NCBI RefSeq assembly: GCF_003049525.1
Contig: NZ_PYWL01000002.1
Coordinates: 434,001-498,000 of the forward strand
DNA from: Lysinibacillus fusiformis
GTDB lineage: Bacteria > Bacillota > Bacilli > Bacillales_A > Planococcaceae
Reading direction: 5' to 3'
DNA: 64,000 nucleotides
Shown here: piece after piece, positions 1 through 8,897 of the stretch
Position numbering within the stretch: the stretch's first letter is position 1
Layout: each line of letters starts with the position of its first letter
Position numbers and translations under genes: made by a program
The notes under the pieces: model-generated
What the model was told of the DNA's origin: nothing
Seen by the model: only the letters and a program-made list of their open reading frames with translations
Databases searched by the model: none

Positions 1-699
1 GAGGAATGTGTGGTGTTGCATCAGGACTTAAAGGGGAAGGAGGCTTATGAAGAAACATTAAAACTACTTACAGATGTTGGAATACATGATGTGAAAAAAC
101 GCTATAAGCAATATCCTCATGAATTTTCAGGAGGTATGCGCCAACGTATTGTCATTGCGATTGCGATTGCCTGTAAGCCAAATATTTTAATATGTGATGA
201 ACCAACAACCGCTCTAGATGTAACGATACAGGCACAAATTTTACAGCTATTAAAAAATCTTCAACTTAAGTATGGCTTAACGATCGTCTATATTACGCAT
301 GATTTAGGTGTGGTCGCCAAGGTGGCTGACCGTATTGCGGTCATGTACGCGGGTGATGTAATTGAGGTTGGGAAAACTCATGAAATTTTCTTTAATAGTA
401 AGCATCCATATACATGGGCCCTTATTTCCTCCCTGCCGCAGCTCGGCTCTAAGGGAGAAGCGTTGTATTCGATCAAAGGGTCGCCACCCAATCTTTTTCA
501 GGAAATAAAGGGGGATGCCTTTGCGCCGCGCAATCAATATGCACTGAAAATCGATTTTATCGAGCGCCCACCTTTTTTTCAGGTTAGTGACACGCATTAT
601 GCACGAACATGGTTATTAGATCCGCTTGCTCCAAAGGTAGAACCTCCTGCTGCCTTACAAGCTTTTTTTGCAGAGGGGAGGCAGTATGCTAGTGAGTGA
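1..699 (+). CDS. Oligopeptide ABC transporter ATPase, OppD/DppD type (5' truncated by window)
   Basis: This is the C-terminal two thirds of a peptide-importer ATPase. The frame is open to the first base and no Walker A motif is present, so the true start lies upstream of the window. Visible are the ABC signature [11 protein letters not shown], the Walker B stretch [12 protein letters not shown] and the H-loop ITHDLG. They are followed by the OppD/OppF C-terminal extension of peptide and nickel importers. The stop overlaps the next ATPase by 14 bases, and the pair would form the ATPase heterodimer of an Opp/Dpp importer. Together with the murein-peptide enzymes downstream, this suggests import of cell-wall peptides, as proposed for B. 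subtilis YkfD. The substrate assignment is inference from context. Confidence 0.9.
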   Translation, partial: EECVVLHQDLKGKEAYEETLKLLTDVGIHDVKKRYKQYPHEFSGGMRQRIVIAIAIACKPNILICDEPTTALDVTIQAQILQLLKNLQLKYGLTIVYITHDLGVVAKVADRIAVMYAGDVIEVGKTHEIFFNSKHPYTWALISSLPQLGSKGEALYSIKGSPPNLFQEIKGDAFAPRNQYALKIDFIERPPFFQVSDTHYARTWLLDPLAPKVEPPAALQAFFAEGRQYASE

Positions 700-1639
700 A
701 AAAGAAATAGTACTGGAAGTGAAAAAATTAACCGTTGATTTTGGTAAGGGGAAGCATAAATTTACGGCCATTGATGATGTCAGTTTTCATATTTTTAAAG
801 GCGAAACATTTGGCTTAGTAGGTGAATCGGGATCAGGGAAAACAACGATTGGTCGTTCTATTATGCGCATCAACGAGGTCACCGAAGGACAAATTTTGTA
901 TCATGGCAAAACTATTCATGGGAAAATTCCAAAAGATTGGGATAGGGAAATTACACAGAAAATCCAAATGATTTTTCAGGACCCGATGGCGTCGCTCAAT
1001 GAACGTGCCAAGGTTGATTATATAGTGGCGGAAGGATTATACCCTTCCAAAAAATATAAAGATGAAGCGGAACGGCAAGAAAAGGTACGCAAGGCATTAG
1101 TAAATGTTGGTCTACTTCCGGAATTTTCGAATCGATTTCCTCATGAGTTTTCAGGTGGTCAACGCCAGCGTATTGGCATTGCTCGTGCTTTAGTGATGGA
1201 GCCAGAATTTATTATTGCTGATGAGCCAATATCCGCCTTAGACGTATCCATTCGGGCACAGGTGTTGAATTTATTAGCTAATCTTCAACGAAAAAATCAT
1301 TTAACCTTTTTATTTATTGCCCATGATCTATCCGTTGTCCGTTTTATCACGGATCGGACGGCCGTCATTTTTCAAGGAAAAATTGTCGAGCTAGCTGAAA
1401 CAGAACAGCTTTTCACCCGTCCGCTTCATCCGTATACGAGAGCTTTGTTATCAGCTGTACCGGAGCCAAATCCTTATAAGGAGCGAAAGAAAGTTGTTGA
1501 GATATATGATCCAGCACAACATCGTTATGCGGACAGTCCTCCGTCATTTGTGGAAATTGAGGATGGCCATTTTATTTTAGCTAATGAAGAAGAGCTAACG
1601 GTTTATCGTACTTCATTGAAACGGGAGGTAAATGAATGA
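686..1639 (+). CDS. Oligopeptide ABC transporter ATPase, OppF/DppF type
   Basis: This cytoplasmic ATPase would energise peptide import as partner of the preceding OppD-like subunit. It has Walker [10 protein letters not shown] near residue 45, signature [14 protein letters not shown], Walker [13 protein letters not shown] and H-loop IAHDLS. The [16 protein letters not shown] segment is typical of OppF-family C-termini. I chose the ATG at 686, giving 317 residues, because GAGGGGAGG lies directly upstream. A TTG six codons earlier is possible but lies before that ribosome binding site. The stop overlaps the LD-carboxypeptidase start by four bases (ATGA), so translation is coupled. The family assignment is secure; the murein-peptide substrate is inferred from the neighbours. 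Confidence 0.93.
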   Translation: MLVSEKEIVLEVKKLTVDFGKGKHKFTAIDDVSFHIFKGETFGLVGESGSGKTTIGRSIMRINEVTEGQILYHGKTIHGKIPKDWDREITQKIQMIFQDPMASLNERAKVDYIVAEGLYPSKKYKDEAERQEKVRKALVNVGLLPEFSNRFPHEFSGGQRQRIGIARALVMEPEFIIADEPISALDVSIRAQVLNLLANLQRKNHLTFLFIAHDLSVVRFITDRTAVIFQGKIVELAETEQLFTRPLHPYTRALLSAVPEPNPYKERKKVVEIYDPAQHRYADSPPSFVEIEDGHFILANEEELTVYRTSLKREVNE

Positions 1640-2568
1640 TTTGTCCAAAGGCATTGAAAAAAGGTGACACAATTGGTCTAATAAGTGCTTCAGGAGCTAC
1701 TCCACCCGATAGATTACAGCCAGCTATAGCTAGTATTGAAAAGCTTGGGTTGAAGGTGGTTGTAGGAGAGACGTGTCACGCGCGACATGGTTATTTAGCA
1801 GGCACTGATGATCAGCGGGCAGCGGATGTTCATCGAATGTTTCAAGATCCAACGATTGACGGTATTTTTTGTGTTCGCGGTGGCTATGGGGCTACGAAAA
1901 TTTTACCGCTTTTAGATTTTGAGGTAATTAAGGCGAATCCTAAAGTCTTTGTAGGCTATAGTGATGTGACTGCTCTACATATAGCCTTCAACCAGCTTAG
2001 TGGCTTTGTTACGTACCATACACCAATGCCATCGACTGAATTTATTAGGCAGGAGATGGACGATTACACATGGCAATCCTTCTGCCAGCAAATAATGGCG
2101 GTAGGGGTAGAGGAGTATGACTTAGAAAATCCTGTAGACCAACCAATGTCCAAGCTCGTAGCTGGTAGTGCTACAGGTACACTTATTGGGGGCAATTTAA
2201 CATTAGTGACTGCATCACTTGGTACACCCTATGAAATTGATACAAAAGGAAAAATCCTATTTTTAGAAGATATTGATGAAAGTGAGCAACGAGTTGACCG
2301 GATGTTAACGCAATTAAAACTGGCGGGGAAATTAGATGACGTAGCAGGTATCTTATTGGGAGCATGGACAAATTGTGGACCTGAAAATCCACAAAAGCCC
2401 GAGCAAAGTTTATCGCTACAAACGATCTTCGAGGAAATTCTAGTGCCTTTTAACAAACCTATTATTTCAGGGATCACGTGTGGACATTGTTTACCAACGA
2501 TGTCACTGCCTTTAGGAAGAACCATTACAATGGATGCAGATAATCACCGAATTCGTGTTGTTAGGTAG
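1636..2568 (+). CDS. ykfA: LD-carboxypeptidase (peptidase S66, YkfA/LdcA-like)
   Basis: S66 enzymes cleave the terminal D-Ala from cytoplasmic murein tetrapeptides during cell-wall recycling. At 310 residues the protein has the usual family length. It shows the nucleophile motif GYSDVTALH with Ser near residue 109, the acidic motif FLEDIDES, and the C-terminal [15 protein letters not shown] segment that supplies the catalytic His. There is no signal peptide, so it acts inside the cell. It sits between the importer ATPases and two further hydrolases with overlapping or near-overlapping ends. The gene order recalls the B. subtilis ykf operon, although no Ala-Glu epimerase (YkfB) is visible here. 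The family call is firm; the symbol is by analogy. Confidence 0.88.
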   Translation: MICPKALKKGDTIGLISASGATPPDRLQPAIASIEKLGLKVVVGETCHARHGYLAGTDDQRAADVHRMFQDPTIDGIFCVRGGYGATKILPLLDFEVIKANPKVFVGYSDVTALHIAFNQLSGFVTYHTPMPSTEFIRQEMDDYTWQSFCQQIMAVGVEEYDLENPVDQPMSKLVAGSATGTLIGGNLTLVTASLGTPYEIDTKGKILFLEDIDESEQRVDRMLTQLKLAGKLDDVAGILLGAWTNCGPENPQKPEQSLSLQTIFEEILVPFNKPIISGITCGHCLPTMSLPLGRTITMDADNHRIRVVR

Positions 2569-2575
2569 GTGTCTA

Positions 2576-3361
2576 ATGGAGAATCAAATCCAAAATCTCA
2601 TCCAAAAAACTCCCTATAAGGTACATCTCTTTGTTAAAGATCCAAAAACCGAGCAATTCCTATTTAGTCATCAACTAGAGGAGTCATTTTCTAGCGCTAG
2701 TATTATAAAAGTGCCGATTCTTCTAGCTGTTTTAGCGTATACCGGGAAACACAACATATCCCTTCATTCAGCCTTAACAATCACTCCTACTGATTGGGTA
2801 GATTTTAGTGTAATAAGTGAGCAACGTCTGACGCAAAGCACAGTTTACGAGCTACTAGTATGGATGATTATAACGAGTGACAATACAGCAACAAACGTCC
2901 TAATTGATGTAGTGGGAATGGATTTTTTAAATGATTATTTCCGTCAAATAGGCTTACAGGAAACGTTGCTACAGCGAAAAATGATGGATGTCGAGCGACT
3001 TGCAATGGGGATTGACAACTTTACGTCTGCACGGGACATGGCCCATCTTTTTACACGAATATATCAACAGGATTTACTAGCATCACCTTACAATGAGCTG
3101 GTCATCGACATTTTAAGTAGACAGCGCGTATATGAAGGCTTAAAGCGTTACCTCGTGGATGATGTAAAACTGGCCCATAAAACAGGTGGGCTTGACACAG
3201 TCGATCATGATGTAGGAATTGTCTACGGTAGCTCGTTTGATTATCTGATTGGTATTTTCATAACAAATGTAACGGATAATGATCTGGCTCGCCAATTGAT
3301 TGGTCGTCTTTCAAAGGTTGTTTATGACCATATGATGGAGCAGAAGGAGGAACAGCAATGA
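2576..3361 (+). CDS. Serine hydrolase of the class A beta-lactamase fold, cytoplasmic
   Basis: The protein carries the three penicillin-recognising motifs in order: SSASIIK (SxxK), SDN within ITSDNTATN, and KTGG within HKTGGLDTV. These define the class A beta-lactamase / PBP-like serine hydrolase fold (Beta-lactamase2 family). No signal peptide or membrane segment is present, so unlike true beta-lactamases it should stay in the cytoplasm. I chose the ATG at 2576 (261 residues): it follows the YkfA stop by seven bases and has TAGGTAGGTG upstream. Position inside the murein-peptide operon suggests action on imported muropeptides, which is inference. The Glu166 motif of true class A enzymes is not obvious; the DVERL segment occupies about that place. 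Confidence 0.85.
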   Translation: MENQIQNLIQKTPYKVHLFVKDPKTEQFLFSHQLEESFSSASIIKVPILLAVLAYTGKHNISLHSALTITPTDWVDFSVISEQRLTQSTVYELLVWMIITSDNTATNVLIDVVGMDFLNDYFRQIGLQETLLQRKMMDVERLAMGIDNFTSARDMAHLFTRIYQQDLLASPYNELVIDILSRQRVYEGLKRYLVDDVKLAHKTGGLDTVDHDVGIVYGSSFDYLIGIFITNVTDNDLARQLIGRLSKVVYDHMMEQKEEQQ

Positions 3362-4188
3362 AGTCTATCGTAACAGCCATGATTGCCAATTTGCATGCCA
3401 AGCCTGATGAAACTTCTGAATTAATAGATGAGGTACTTTATGGCATGACAGTAGATATTCTGACAGACTGTCATGAGGATTGGGTATATGTTCAAACTGC
3501 TTATCGTTATAAAGGATATTGTCAGAAGGCTGATTTGCTACTGGATGAAGAAACGGCTGCTAAATGGCACAGCGAAGCACAGCCTATCATTATTCAAAGC
3601 TTTGCAGATGTTTTACAGCAGCCTCGTATCCAAAGCACAAAGCTGATGACTCTTGTGAAAGGTTCTAGTATAGGCGTTGTTACGCAAGAGGACGTACCGG
3701 AAGAGTGGTCTGCTATACAATTAGTGTCGGGAAAAATAGGCTATGTTCGCACAAAATGGCTACAGGAAAAGCCATCTCAAACTCAAATAACCGAGCATTC
3801 CTTTCGAGAAAACGTAGTCCAAACAGCGCTAAGCTATTTAGCTACACCTTATCGCTGGGGTGGCAAATCACCATTAGGCATTGATTGCTCCGGTTTATGT
3901 TCAATGGCCTATATGTTAAATGGGGTTACTATTTTTCGGGATGCTAAAATGGTAGAGGGCTTTCCTATTGTGAAAATAGAAAAAGAGGATAGGCAAAAAG
4001 GTGATTTGCTCTATTTCCCAGGCCATATCGCTTTATATATGGGCGATAATCTATATGTCCATTCTTCACTTGGTGGTAATGAAGTGACCATTAATAGCTT
4101 AGATAAACAGCATGCACTCTATCGCCATGATTTAGCCACAACCCTAACAGAAGTAGGTTCTTTATTTCCGGAGAAGCCAAATCGATAG
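3358..4188 (+). CDS. ykfC: YkfC-like gamma-D-glutamyl endopeptidase (SH3 + NlpC/P60)
   Basis: The N-terminal half (about residues 1-135) looks like two bacterial SH3 domains. The C-terminal NlpC/P60 domain has the nucleophile motif GIDCSGLCSMAYM, the upstream RWGGKSP loop, and the His motif FPGHIALYMG followed by YVHSS. Such enzymes cleave the bond between gamma-D-Glu and the diamino acid in murein peptides. No signal peptide is present, matching YkfC-type cytoplasmic recycling rather than wall autolysis. The start overlaps the previous stop by four bases and has GGAGG upstream. It is the last gene of the recycling operon, and the intrinsic terminator begins inside its final codons. Confidence 0.88.
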   Translation: MKSIVTAMIANLHAKPDETSELIDEVLYGMTVDILTDCHEDWVYVQTAYRYKGYCQKADLLLDEETAAKWHSEAQPIIIQSFADVLQQPRIQSTKLMTLVKGSSIGVVTQEDVPEEWSAIQLVSGKIGYVRTKWLQEKPSQTQITEHSFRENVVQTALSYLATPYRWGGKSPLGIDCSGLCSMAYMLNGVTIFRDAKMVEGFPIVKIEKEDRQKGDLLYFPGHIALYMGDNLYVHSSLGGNEVTINSLDKQHALYRHDLATTLTEVGSLFPEKPNR

Positions 4189-4200
4189 GCTTCTCTTTTT
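4171..4200 (+). terminator. Intrinsic terminator of the murein-recycling operon
   Basis: GAGAAGCC and GGCTTCTC form an eight-pair stem with a short AT-rich loop, followed by five T. The left arm lies inside the last codons of the YkfC-like gene. Confidence 0.85.
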
Positions 4201-4285
4201 GACTTCAATAAAGCAGCTATACTAAACTCAAAGGACAAATGGGGAGTAGGTGGTGTTGATTTGCTAAAGGAGCATTATTAATAGC

Positions 4286-4657
4286 ATGTATGCTAATCGT
4301 GGAGGCACTTTCTATGGTATGAGTGTAAAAGGTGTGCGTTCAGGTCTAGAAAATGAAGCGATTGCAAGAGGATATTCAGCTTCATCAAGTAGTTTTAATA
4401 ATTTTTTCTCATATAAGACTGAAATAGATAATAATAGACCGCTTGCAGTAAAATTTGATAAATACTTTACTCTTTTTGAACCTAATGCAGATTATGCATA
4501 TGATTATCACTGGACACCTGGACTTGGATATATCTACGCTTCCACAGGTACAATGTTAAGAGTTCAAACGTTAGCTCCTAACAGTACTATACGTGATATA
4601 AACTATAACGTTAACTCTGCAATTATATCGATGGTGAGTTTTTCAATTAATAATTAA
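4286..4657 (+). CDS. Hypothetical protein, possible remnant of a C39-like peptidase domain
   Basis: I do not recognise this 123-residue protein with confidence. It has no signal peptide or membrane segment. The central stretch NNRPLAVKFDKYF followed by DYHWTPGLGYIYAST resembles the second half of C39-like cysteine peptidase folds, where a His precedes a GxGY strand, but no catalytic Cys is visible. The ATG has AAAGGAG upstream at moderate distance. Just upstream, another frame reads as plausible protein (KDKWGVGGVDLLKEHY). The ORF may therefore be the C-terminal part of a gene broken by a frameshift. Its AT content is higher than that of its neighbours. Confidence 0.45.
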   Translation: MYANRGGTFYGMSVKGVRSGLENEAIARGYSASSSSFNNFFSYKTEIDNNRPLAVKFDKYFTLFEPNADYAYDYHWTPGLGYIYASTGTMLRVQTLAPNSTIRDINYNVNSAIISMVSFSINN

Positions 4658-4789
4658 TTGTATTATTATAAATTTTCTTTATTGTTAAATTGGTAGGTAA
4701 AGACACTAAAATCGAATTTTTATAGTTTGAAAAATTGTAATTATTAATAAATATAGTCTTGATACTTGATAGGGCGGAAGGAGAGGGAA

Positions 4790-5122
4790 ATGAAAAAAAT
4801 AATTATCTTTAATTTATTATTTTGTATAGTAGTTATGTTTGTTAATTACAATTATTTTAATTCTAAATCTCGAAACGCTATCGTATACAACTATGTGGAA
4901 AACTATATTGAGACTAACTATGGCATTGCTAGAGAAAATTTAAAATCAGAAGAAATCGATTACTTGAGAGGAATGGGTTTGTTTGAAATAGAAGTTAAAG
5001 ATATAGAAACTAAAAATTATTACTTTTTCGAAGTGGATATTAACGATGACTATTCATTATATTATATAAAAGATCTTACTGAGCTTCATCGTAAAAATCA
5101 TCCTAAAAATCAAGCTAGTTAA
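4790..5122 (+). CDS. Hypothetical small membrane-anchored or secreted protein
   Basis: The 110-residue protein starts with Lys-rich MKK and one hydrophobic segment (about residues 4-24, IIIFNLLFCIVVMFVNYNYF), which could be a signal anchor. The rest is hydrophilic and rich in Glu, Asp, Tyr and Asn, as in many short Bacillus lipoprotein-like secreted proteins, but there is no lipobox. I chose the ATG at 4790 because GGAAGGAGAGGG lies seven bases upstream; the upstream TTG has no such site. A stem-loop with a T-tract follows within 100 bases. Function unknown. Confidence 0.6.
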   Translation: MKKIIIFNLLFCIVVMFVNYNYFNSKSRNAIVYNYVENYIETNYGIARENLKSEEIDYLRGMGLFEIEVKDIETKNYYFFEVDINDDYSLYYIKDLTELHRKNHPKNQAS

Positions 5123-5198
5123 AGAAAGTTTATTTCAACCGGTATCAGCAATATTTTGAGATAGATATAAAGGCATACCACAATATATTCCGACTTAT

Positions 5199-5226
5199 AA
5201 AGCATTCTTGAGAGAGTGCTTTTTTA
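5199..5226 (+). terminator. Probable intrinsic terminator
   Basis: AAAGCATTCT pairs with AGAGTGCTTT through one G-U pair and a four-base loop, then runs into a T-tract. It would end the transcript of the small anchored protein. Confidence 0.65.
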
Positions 5227-5750
5227 TTATGTTTAAAATTAACTGAATCAATTTCATAAATCATCATTTTCAAAATTTCAAAAGGCTACTAAACCGATAC
5301 CTGCATTTTAAGAGAGGAAAAGGGATAGGTATTTGTTAAAGATTAGATCACAGAAAATGCTCAAATTTTTTTATAAAAATGAAACAATACTTCACAGAGG
5401 AAGAATCCGTTTTGATCAATCTTTTTTCAAAAGGGATTCTTCTTAATTTAACAGAAAATAAGGGTTTTCGAGGTATTTTTGCTCAAACTTTATTTCAAAG
5501 CAACAGTTGGGGCAAGATTAACATCAATTATTACGTTTCGTTTTAAGAGAAGAATTAGCACTCGTCAATTACAGGCTTGAAGGATAAACAAGCAGAATTT
5601 CAAAAAATATGTCGAGAGGAATTTTGGGTCAATGTACGGAAAAAAACGCGCTTCAAGTAAAGAATCATACAGGGGCGTTAGGATACGCGTGTGTTTGAAA
5701 TAGAAACCGTCATACACCAGCTAATCAATTCAGTGCATATTTATTGTCTT
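5227..5750. other. Non-coding or degraded stretch
   Basis: I find no supported gene in this 0.5-kb gap. A near-perfect inverted repeat lies at 5401-5415 and 5427-5441 (15-base arms, one mismatch, arms starting AAGAATCC). A short plus-strand reading frame around 5577-5660 looks protein-like (EFQKICREEFWVNVRKK) but is closed on both sides. With the plus-strand terminator that follows, this suggests a decayed gene that I cannot identify. Confidence 0.4.
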
Positions 5751-5786
5751 GCTTTATGAGGTCAAATCCTATAAAGCTTTTTTTTA
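5751..5786 (+). terminator. Plus-strand intrinsic terminator without an evident upstream gene
   Basis: GCTTTAT and ATAAAGC pair around a 13-base loop and are followed by eight T on the plus strand. The nearest intact plus-strand gene ends about 630 bases upstream. Confidence 0.55.
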
Positions 5787-6205
5787 TGGTCATTATTTTG
5801 GATGGTTTGCCAAAATAAATAAACGACAAATGTACAGATATTGATGATAAATAATGCGACCAGCTGCCATAACCCGATTAAAAAAGTGACCATGTATAAA
5901 TCAAAGGCTGCTTCACCGAGAGGCATATGTGGGAAGGGCGTTAATTGACTATAATGCCACACGAAATAACAGGCTAATGCAGTACCCTGTCCTACATAAA
6001 TAAAGATCCAATGGATATAAAATGATATTTTTAATCGCCAGCAACAAAGGAACAGGTTCAAGACAATAATGAATAGTGGGAACAGGAATATTTGAAACAA
6101 ACTTTCAGCTATTTGAGTCATAAATAATAAATTATAGCTAAGCTGAATGATTGGCAATAGTACTAGATTGATGATGATCAGGCTGAGCAGTTGTGTACGA
6201 GTCAC
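5762..6205 (-). CDS. Hypothetical four-helix integral membrane protein
   Basis: The protein has about four hydrophobic segments, starting LLSLIIINLVLLPII and ending ALFIINICTFVVYLF, with short loops and a basic C-terminus (NDHKKKLYRI). It contains no motif I recognise. I place the start at the GTG at 6205 (147 residues) because GGAAAGGATAGG precedes it. The longer frame up to 6307 would run through the terminator of the upstream gene and adds a non-hydrophobic, unlikely leader. It lies downstream of the glucosaminidase on the same strand but is separated from it by a strong hairpin. Confidence 0.6.
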   Translation of the reverse strand: MTRTQLLSLIIINLVLLPIIQLSYNLLFMTQIAESLFQIFLFPLFIIVLNLFLCCWRLKISFYIHWIFIYVGQGTALACYFVWHYSQLTPFPHMPLGEAAFDLYMVTFLIGLWQLVALFIINICTFVVYLFWQTIQNNDHKKKLYRI

Positions 6206-6280
6206 TATATTCCTATCCTTTCCTTGCCTTGCCTCATTTTTACATAAGGACGTTTGAAAAAAAGAATGGTTTCGCACAAA

Positions 6281-6315
6281 AAATCTCCATGCACAATTTC
6301 TGAGCATGGAGATTT
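6281..6315 (-). terminator. Intrinsic terminator of the glucosaminidase gene
   Basis: AAATCTCCATGC and GCATGGAGATTT form a 12-pair perfect stem with T-rich flanks on both strands. It lies five bases beyond the stop codon of the minus-strand glucosaminidase. Confidence 0.85.
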
Positions 6316-6319
6316 TCGA

Positions 6320-7105
6320 CTAATAGTGATAAATATTTAATTGCATACCAGCCTCAAGTCGATCTGAACGCAACTGATTCCACTGTTTAATAGAAGTCAC
6401 GTTGACATTATAGACCTCGGCGATATCTACTATAGAGTCACCATCCGTGACCGTTATCGTTTTCTTATTCTTTACGGGGCTGTCATATTGTTGTAGGTCG
6501 TATTGAGCGATAAGTGAATTTAATTTTTCGTTATATTTTGAATCAGTGGCATAGGAGCCTGTTAAAAACTTTGTCGCATCTGAATAGGATTTGGTGTTAC
6601 TCTTGAAAACACCTGCATAAAATTCCTTGTTCCACGAAACACCATTGCGCATTAGCTTTACATAGTCCTGCATAGAAGCCTCATAGGAAGGGTATTTGCG
6701 GAAATCAGCCATAATGGTCGACAAATTACCTGATCCATCATCCTCTGACGTTTCGAGTTTTACGGAATTATTTTGATAGCTGCCTTTCATGCCAAACAGA
6801 TTATAGTTGGGGGCAGAGCCAAGACCACTTTGTCCGCTCTCGCTTTCTAGAATAGCTTGTGCAATCATCACGGATGCATATAAGTCATTATTGGCACCAA
6901 GATTTCGTGCAGTTTCAGCGATTTCGCCGATAAATTCTTCCGCACTCGGGCGATCATCAATGACGACAGGCTCTTCTTTTTCTGTCGTATTAAACAACTG
7001 TGTCACCATAAAAAATGAAATACAAATAACAACGACAGCAATCATAAGTCCTTTTAAAAAATTAACTACGTATTTCATGGTAGGCTTGATGTTGGTAGTG
7101 ACCAC
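6320..7105 (-). CDS. Membrane-anchored GH73 N-acetylglucosaminidase with C-terminal LysM
   Basis: After an N-terminal signal anchor (about residues 12-32, NFLKGLMIAVVVICISFFMV) comes a GH73 glucosaminidase (FlgJ/LytG type) domain. It includes the catalytic Glu region AQAILESESGQSGLG and the NYNLFGMKG motif, followed by FRKYPSYEASMQDYV. The last 45 residues form a LysM peptidoglycan-binding domain (TVTDGDSIVDIAEVYNVN to GMQLNIYHY). It should cut the glycan strand between GlcNAc and MurNAc at the outer membrane face. The GTG at 7105 follows GAAGGGAGGGAGAT; a downstream ATG (MKYVVNF) is an alternative. At 261 residues it resembles exo-acting LytG-like enzymes. Confidence 0.88.
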   Translation of the reverse strand: MVTTNIKPTMKYVVNFLKGLMIAVVVICISFFMVTQLFNTTEKEEPVVIDDRPSAEEFIGEIAETARNLGANNDLYASVMIAQAILESESGQSGLGSAPNYNLFGMKGSYQNNSVKLETSEDDGSGNLSTIMADFRKYPSYEASMQDYVKLMRNGVSWNKEFYAGVFKSNTKSYSDATKFLTGSYATDSKYNEKLNSLIAQYDLQQYDSPVKNKKTITVTDGDSIVDIAEVYNVNVTSIKQWNQLRSDRLEAGMQLNIYHY

Positions 7106-7234
7106 ATCTCCCTCCCTTCTATTAAAAGATTAGCTATCTCTTATTATGACAAAGAGTGAAAGAGAAATAAAGAACTGTATATATAAATAGCTTGTATCAT
7201 TAATAGAACGTTGCGAACGTTAAATAGTTCCATG

Positions 7235-8623
7235 TCATTCCGCTAAAATGTCTATCTTAAAATTTTGAGACATAAATTGTTTAAATCTCTCAAAATATTG
7301 TTCGGAAGCCTCCCAGCGTCTAGTATTTAAAAAAGCTATCTCTTGGCGACCAAAATGGTTAGGTGGTTGGTAGTGTCGAGAAACATAGGATGGATTTTCT
7401 AATGAATAAAAATAATACGCTTCATCAGGCGTCTTAATTTCAATACGAGCATGAATAAAATCACCATCTTCATCCGTATAGGCCTGACGGAAACTATAAT
7501 ATTTAGAACCGTCCCAGAAACCATCGTCATCCTCGTCAAGCCCTTGAATTTCTGGATGTTGTAAAATTCGTTCTACATATTGAACCTCGATTTTAGGCAC
7601 ATAAAGGGTAGCGACATTTACATAAGTTAATAACATAATCCAGTGATCCTGAATATCCACTAAATGCTCCTGAGGTAAATCCGTAATGTCCCACCATTCA
7701 TCTCCTTCATCGAATGATTTTCTCAATAGGGAGACGGTTTGATCTTCATTGAGCCAAATAAAATAATGATACTGGGAGGTTTTCATATAAATGCTATCAT
7801 TCGTCTTGTCTCCGTCATCATCGATATGCGCTTGCTGAACAGTGAAATGCACACCATGTTCCTCAAGGTCAAAATAAGGCTTGTCTCCAGTCATCAAAAT
7901 ACACTTTGTTAGCTTTAGTATATTTTCCACATCGATGTGATGGTCCGTAAAATATACATGAGTTGCCTTCTTGATGTGGGGGATTTCCTGTAAATTAGTC
8001 AGTGAGGAGCGTCCTTCTTTAAGGATACTCACCAATGTGACGAATGAAAATTCAATCTCTTCTTCATCCATATCATAAAAAACCTCGTCAATTAACACAT
8101 CTTGTATACGGATAGGGAGTTCCTGAAAAACGCCATCTCCGTGCCAAATGTTGACGATACATTGCAGTGACTTCTGTCCATGAACGTTAAAGCGATACTC
8201 ATCGTCTTGAACTAATACGTTTGCCTGAAGATGACCATTGACAATCGTTTCCCCATGATTATAGGAGCCACACAAAATATCCTCTACTGTCAGATGTCCG
8301 TGAACATAGATTTCCTGACCACCTACAGCTATATTTTTAGCTGTCAAATTGCCCATTACCATCAGTCCTATTGCACCATCCGTTTCTGCATTGTATAAAT
8401 GATCTACCGTCAAATGACCATCAATAAAAATAATGATCACATTGTCTTGCTGTGGGAAAGGAATGTCCCAATCCAAATCAAGAAAAGGAAGCTTCAAATC
8501 TCCCTCATAGTACGCAACAAGGTCGTTCTCACTAAAATCCGTGTAATGGCTTGCCCACCAAGAGTTTTCGGGAAACTTATCAGCCAGTTTGTTAATAGGT
8601 ATAAATTGAAAGACATTCTTCAT
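7235..8623 (-). CDS. Large acidic protein with bactofilin-like beta-solenoid repeats
   Basis: The 462-residue protein is very acidic and has no signal peptide or membrane segment. Residues 65-140 hold about four repeats of an IxxxGxLxxxxI pattern (FIDGHLTVDHL, VMGNLTAKNI, VHGHLTVEDI, VNGHLQANVL). This is like the turns of polymer-forming bactofilin-type beta-solenoids. The remainder contains Asp/Glu-rich loops such as LDEDDDGFWDG and two WxD-type segments, with no motif I know. The ATG at 8623 follows GGGAGGTAGTGA. It is a single gene with no operon partner. Related architectures are annotated as polymer-forming cytoskeletal or immunity-type proteins, but I cannot assign a function. Confidence 0.7.
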   Translation of the reverse strand: MKNVFQFIPINKLADKFPENSWWASHYTDFSENDLVAYYEGDLKLPFLDLDWDIPFPQQDNVIIIFIDGHLTVDHLYNAETDGAIGLMVMGNLTAKNIAVGGQEIYVHGHLTVEDILCGSYNHGETIVNGHLQANVLVQDDEYRFNVHGQKSLQCIVNIWHGDGVFQELPIRIQDVLIDEVFYDMDEEEIEFSFVTLVSILKEGRSSLTNLQEIPHIKKATHVYFTDHHIDVENILKLTKCILMTGDKPYFDLEEHGVHFTVQQAHIDDDGDKTNDSIYMKTSQYHYFIWLNEDQTVSLLRKSFDEGDEWWDITDLPQEHLVDIQDHWIMLLTYVNVATLYVPKIEVQYVERILQHPEIQGLDEDDDGFWDGSKYYSFRQAYTDEDGDFIHARIEIKTPDEAYYFYSLENPSYVSRHYQPPNHFGRQEIAFLNTRRWEASEQYFERFKQFMSQNFKIDILAE

Positions 8624-8897
8624 AGTTCACTACCTCCCAATTGCCGTTTTTTTTATCTTCTCATACGGAGGAATTAACAGTCAATTTAGTAGATTGGTAG
8701 AGTTATGTGCAATTGGGAATAAAATGCTATGATAAATCTTAAAGAGGTTTTATGACCATTGTTACCAATTGCTGAGAAGTTGGAGGTGAGGGTAACCAAC
8801 TAGCTTTCGAAAAGATGTTTGGAAGGGCTATTATTTGTGAAATATATAGACGAATATGAATTTACTATGTCATTAGCGAATTATAAGGAGCTGGCAG

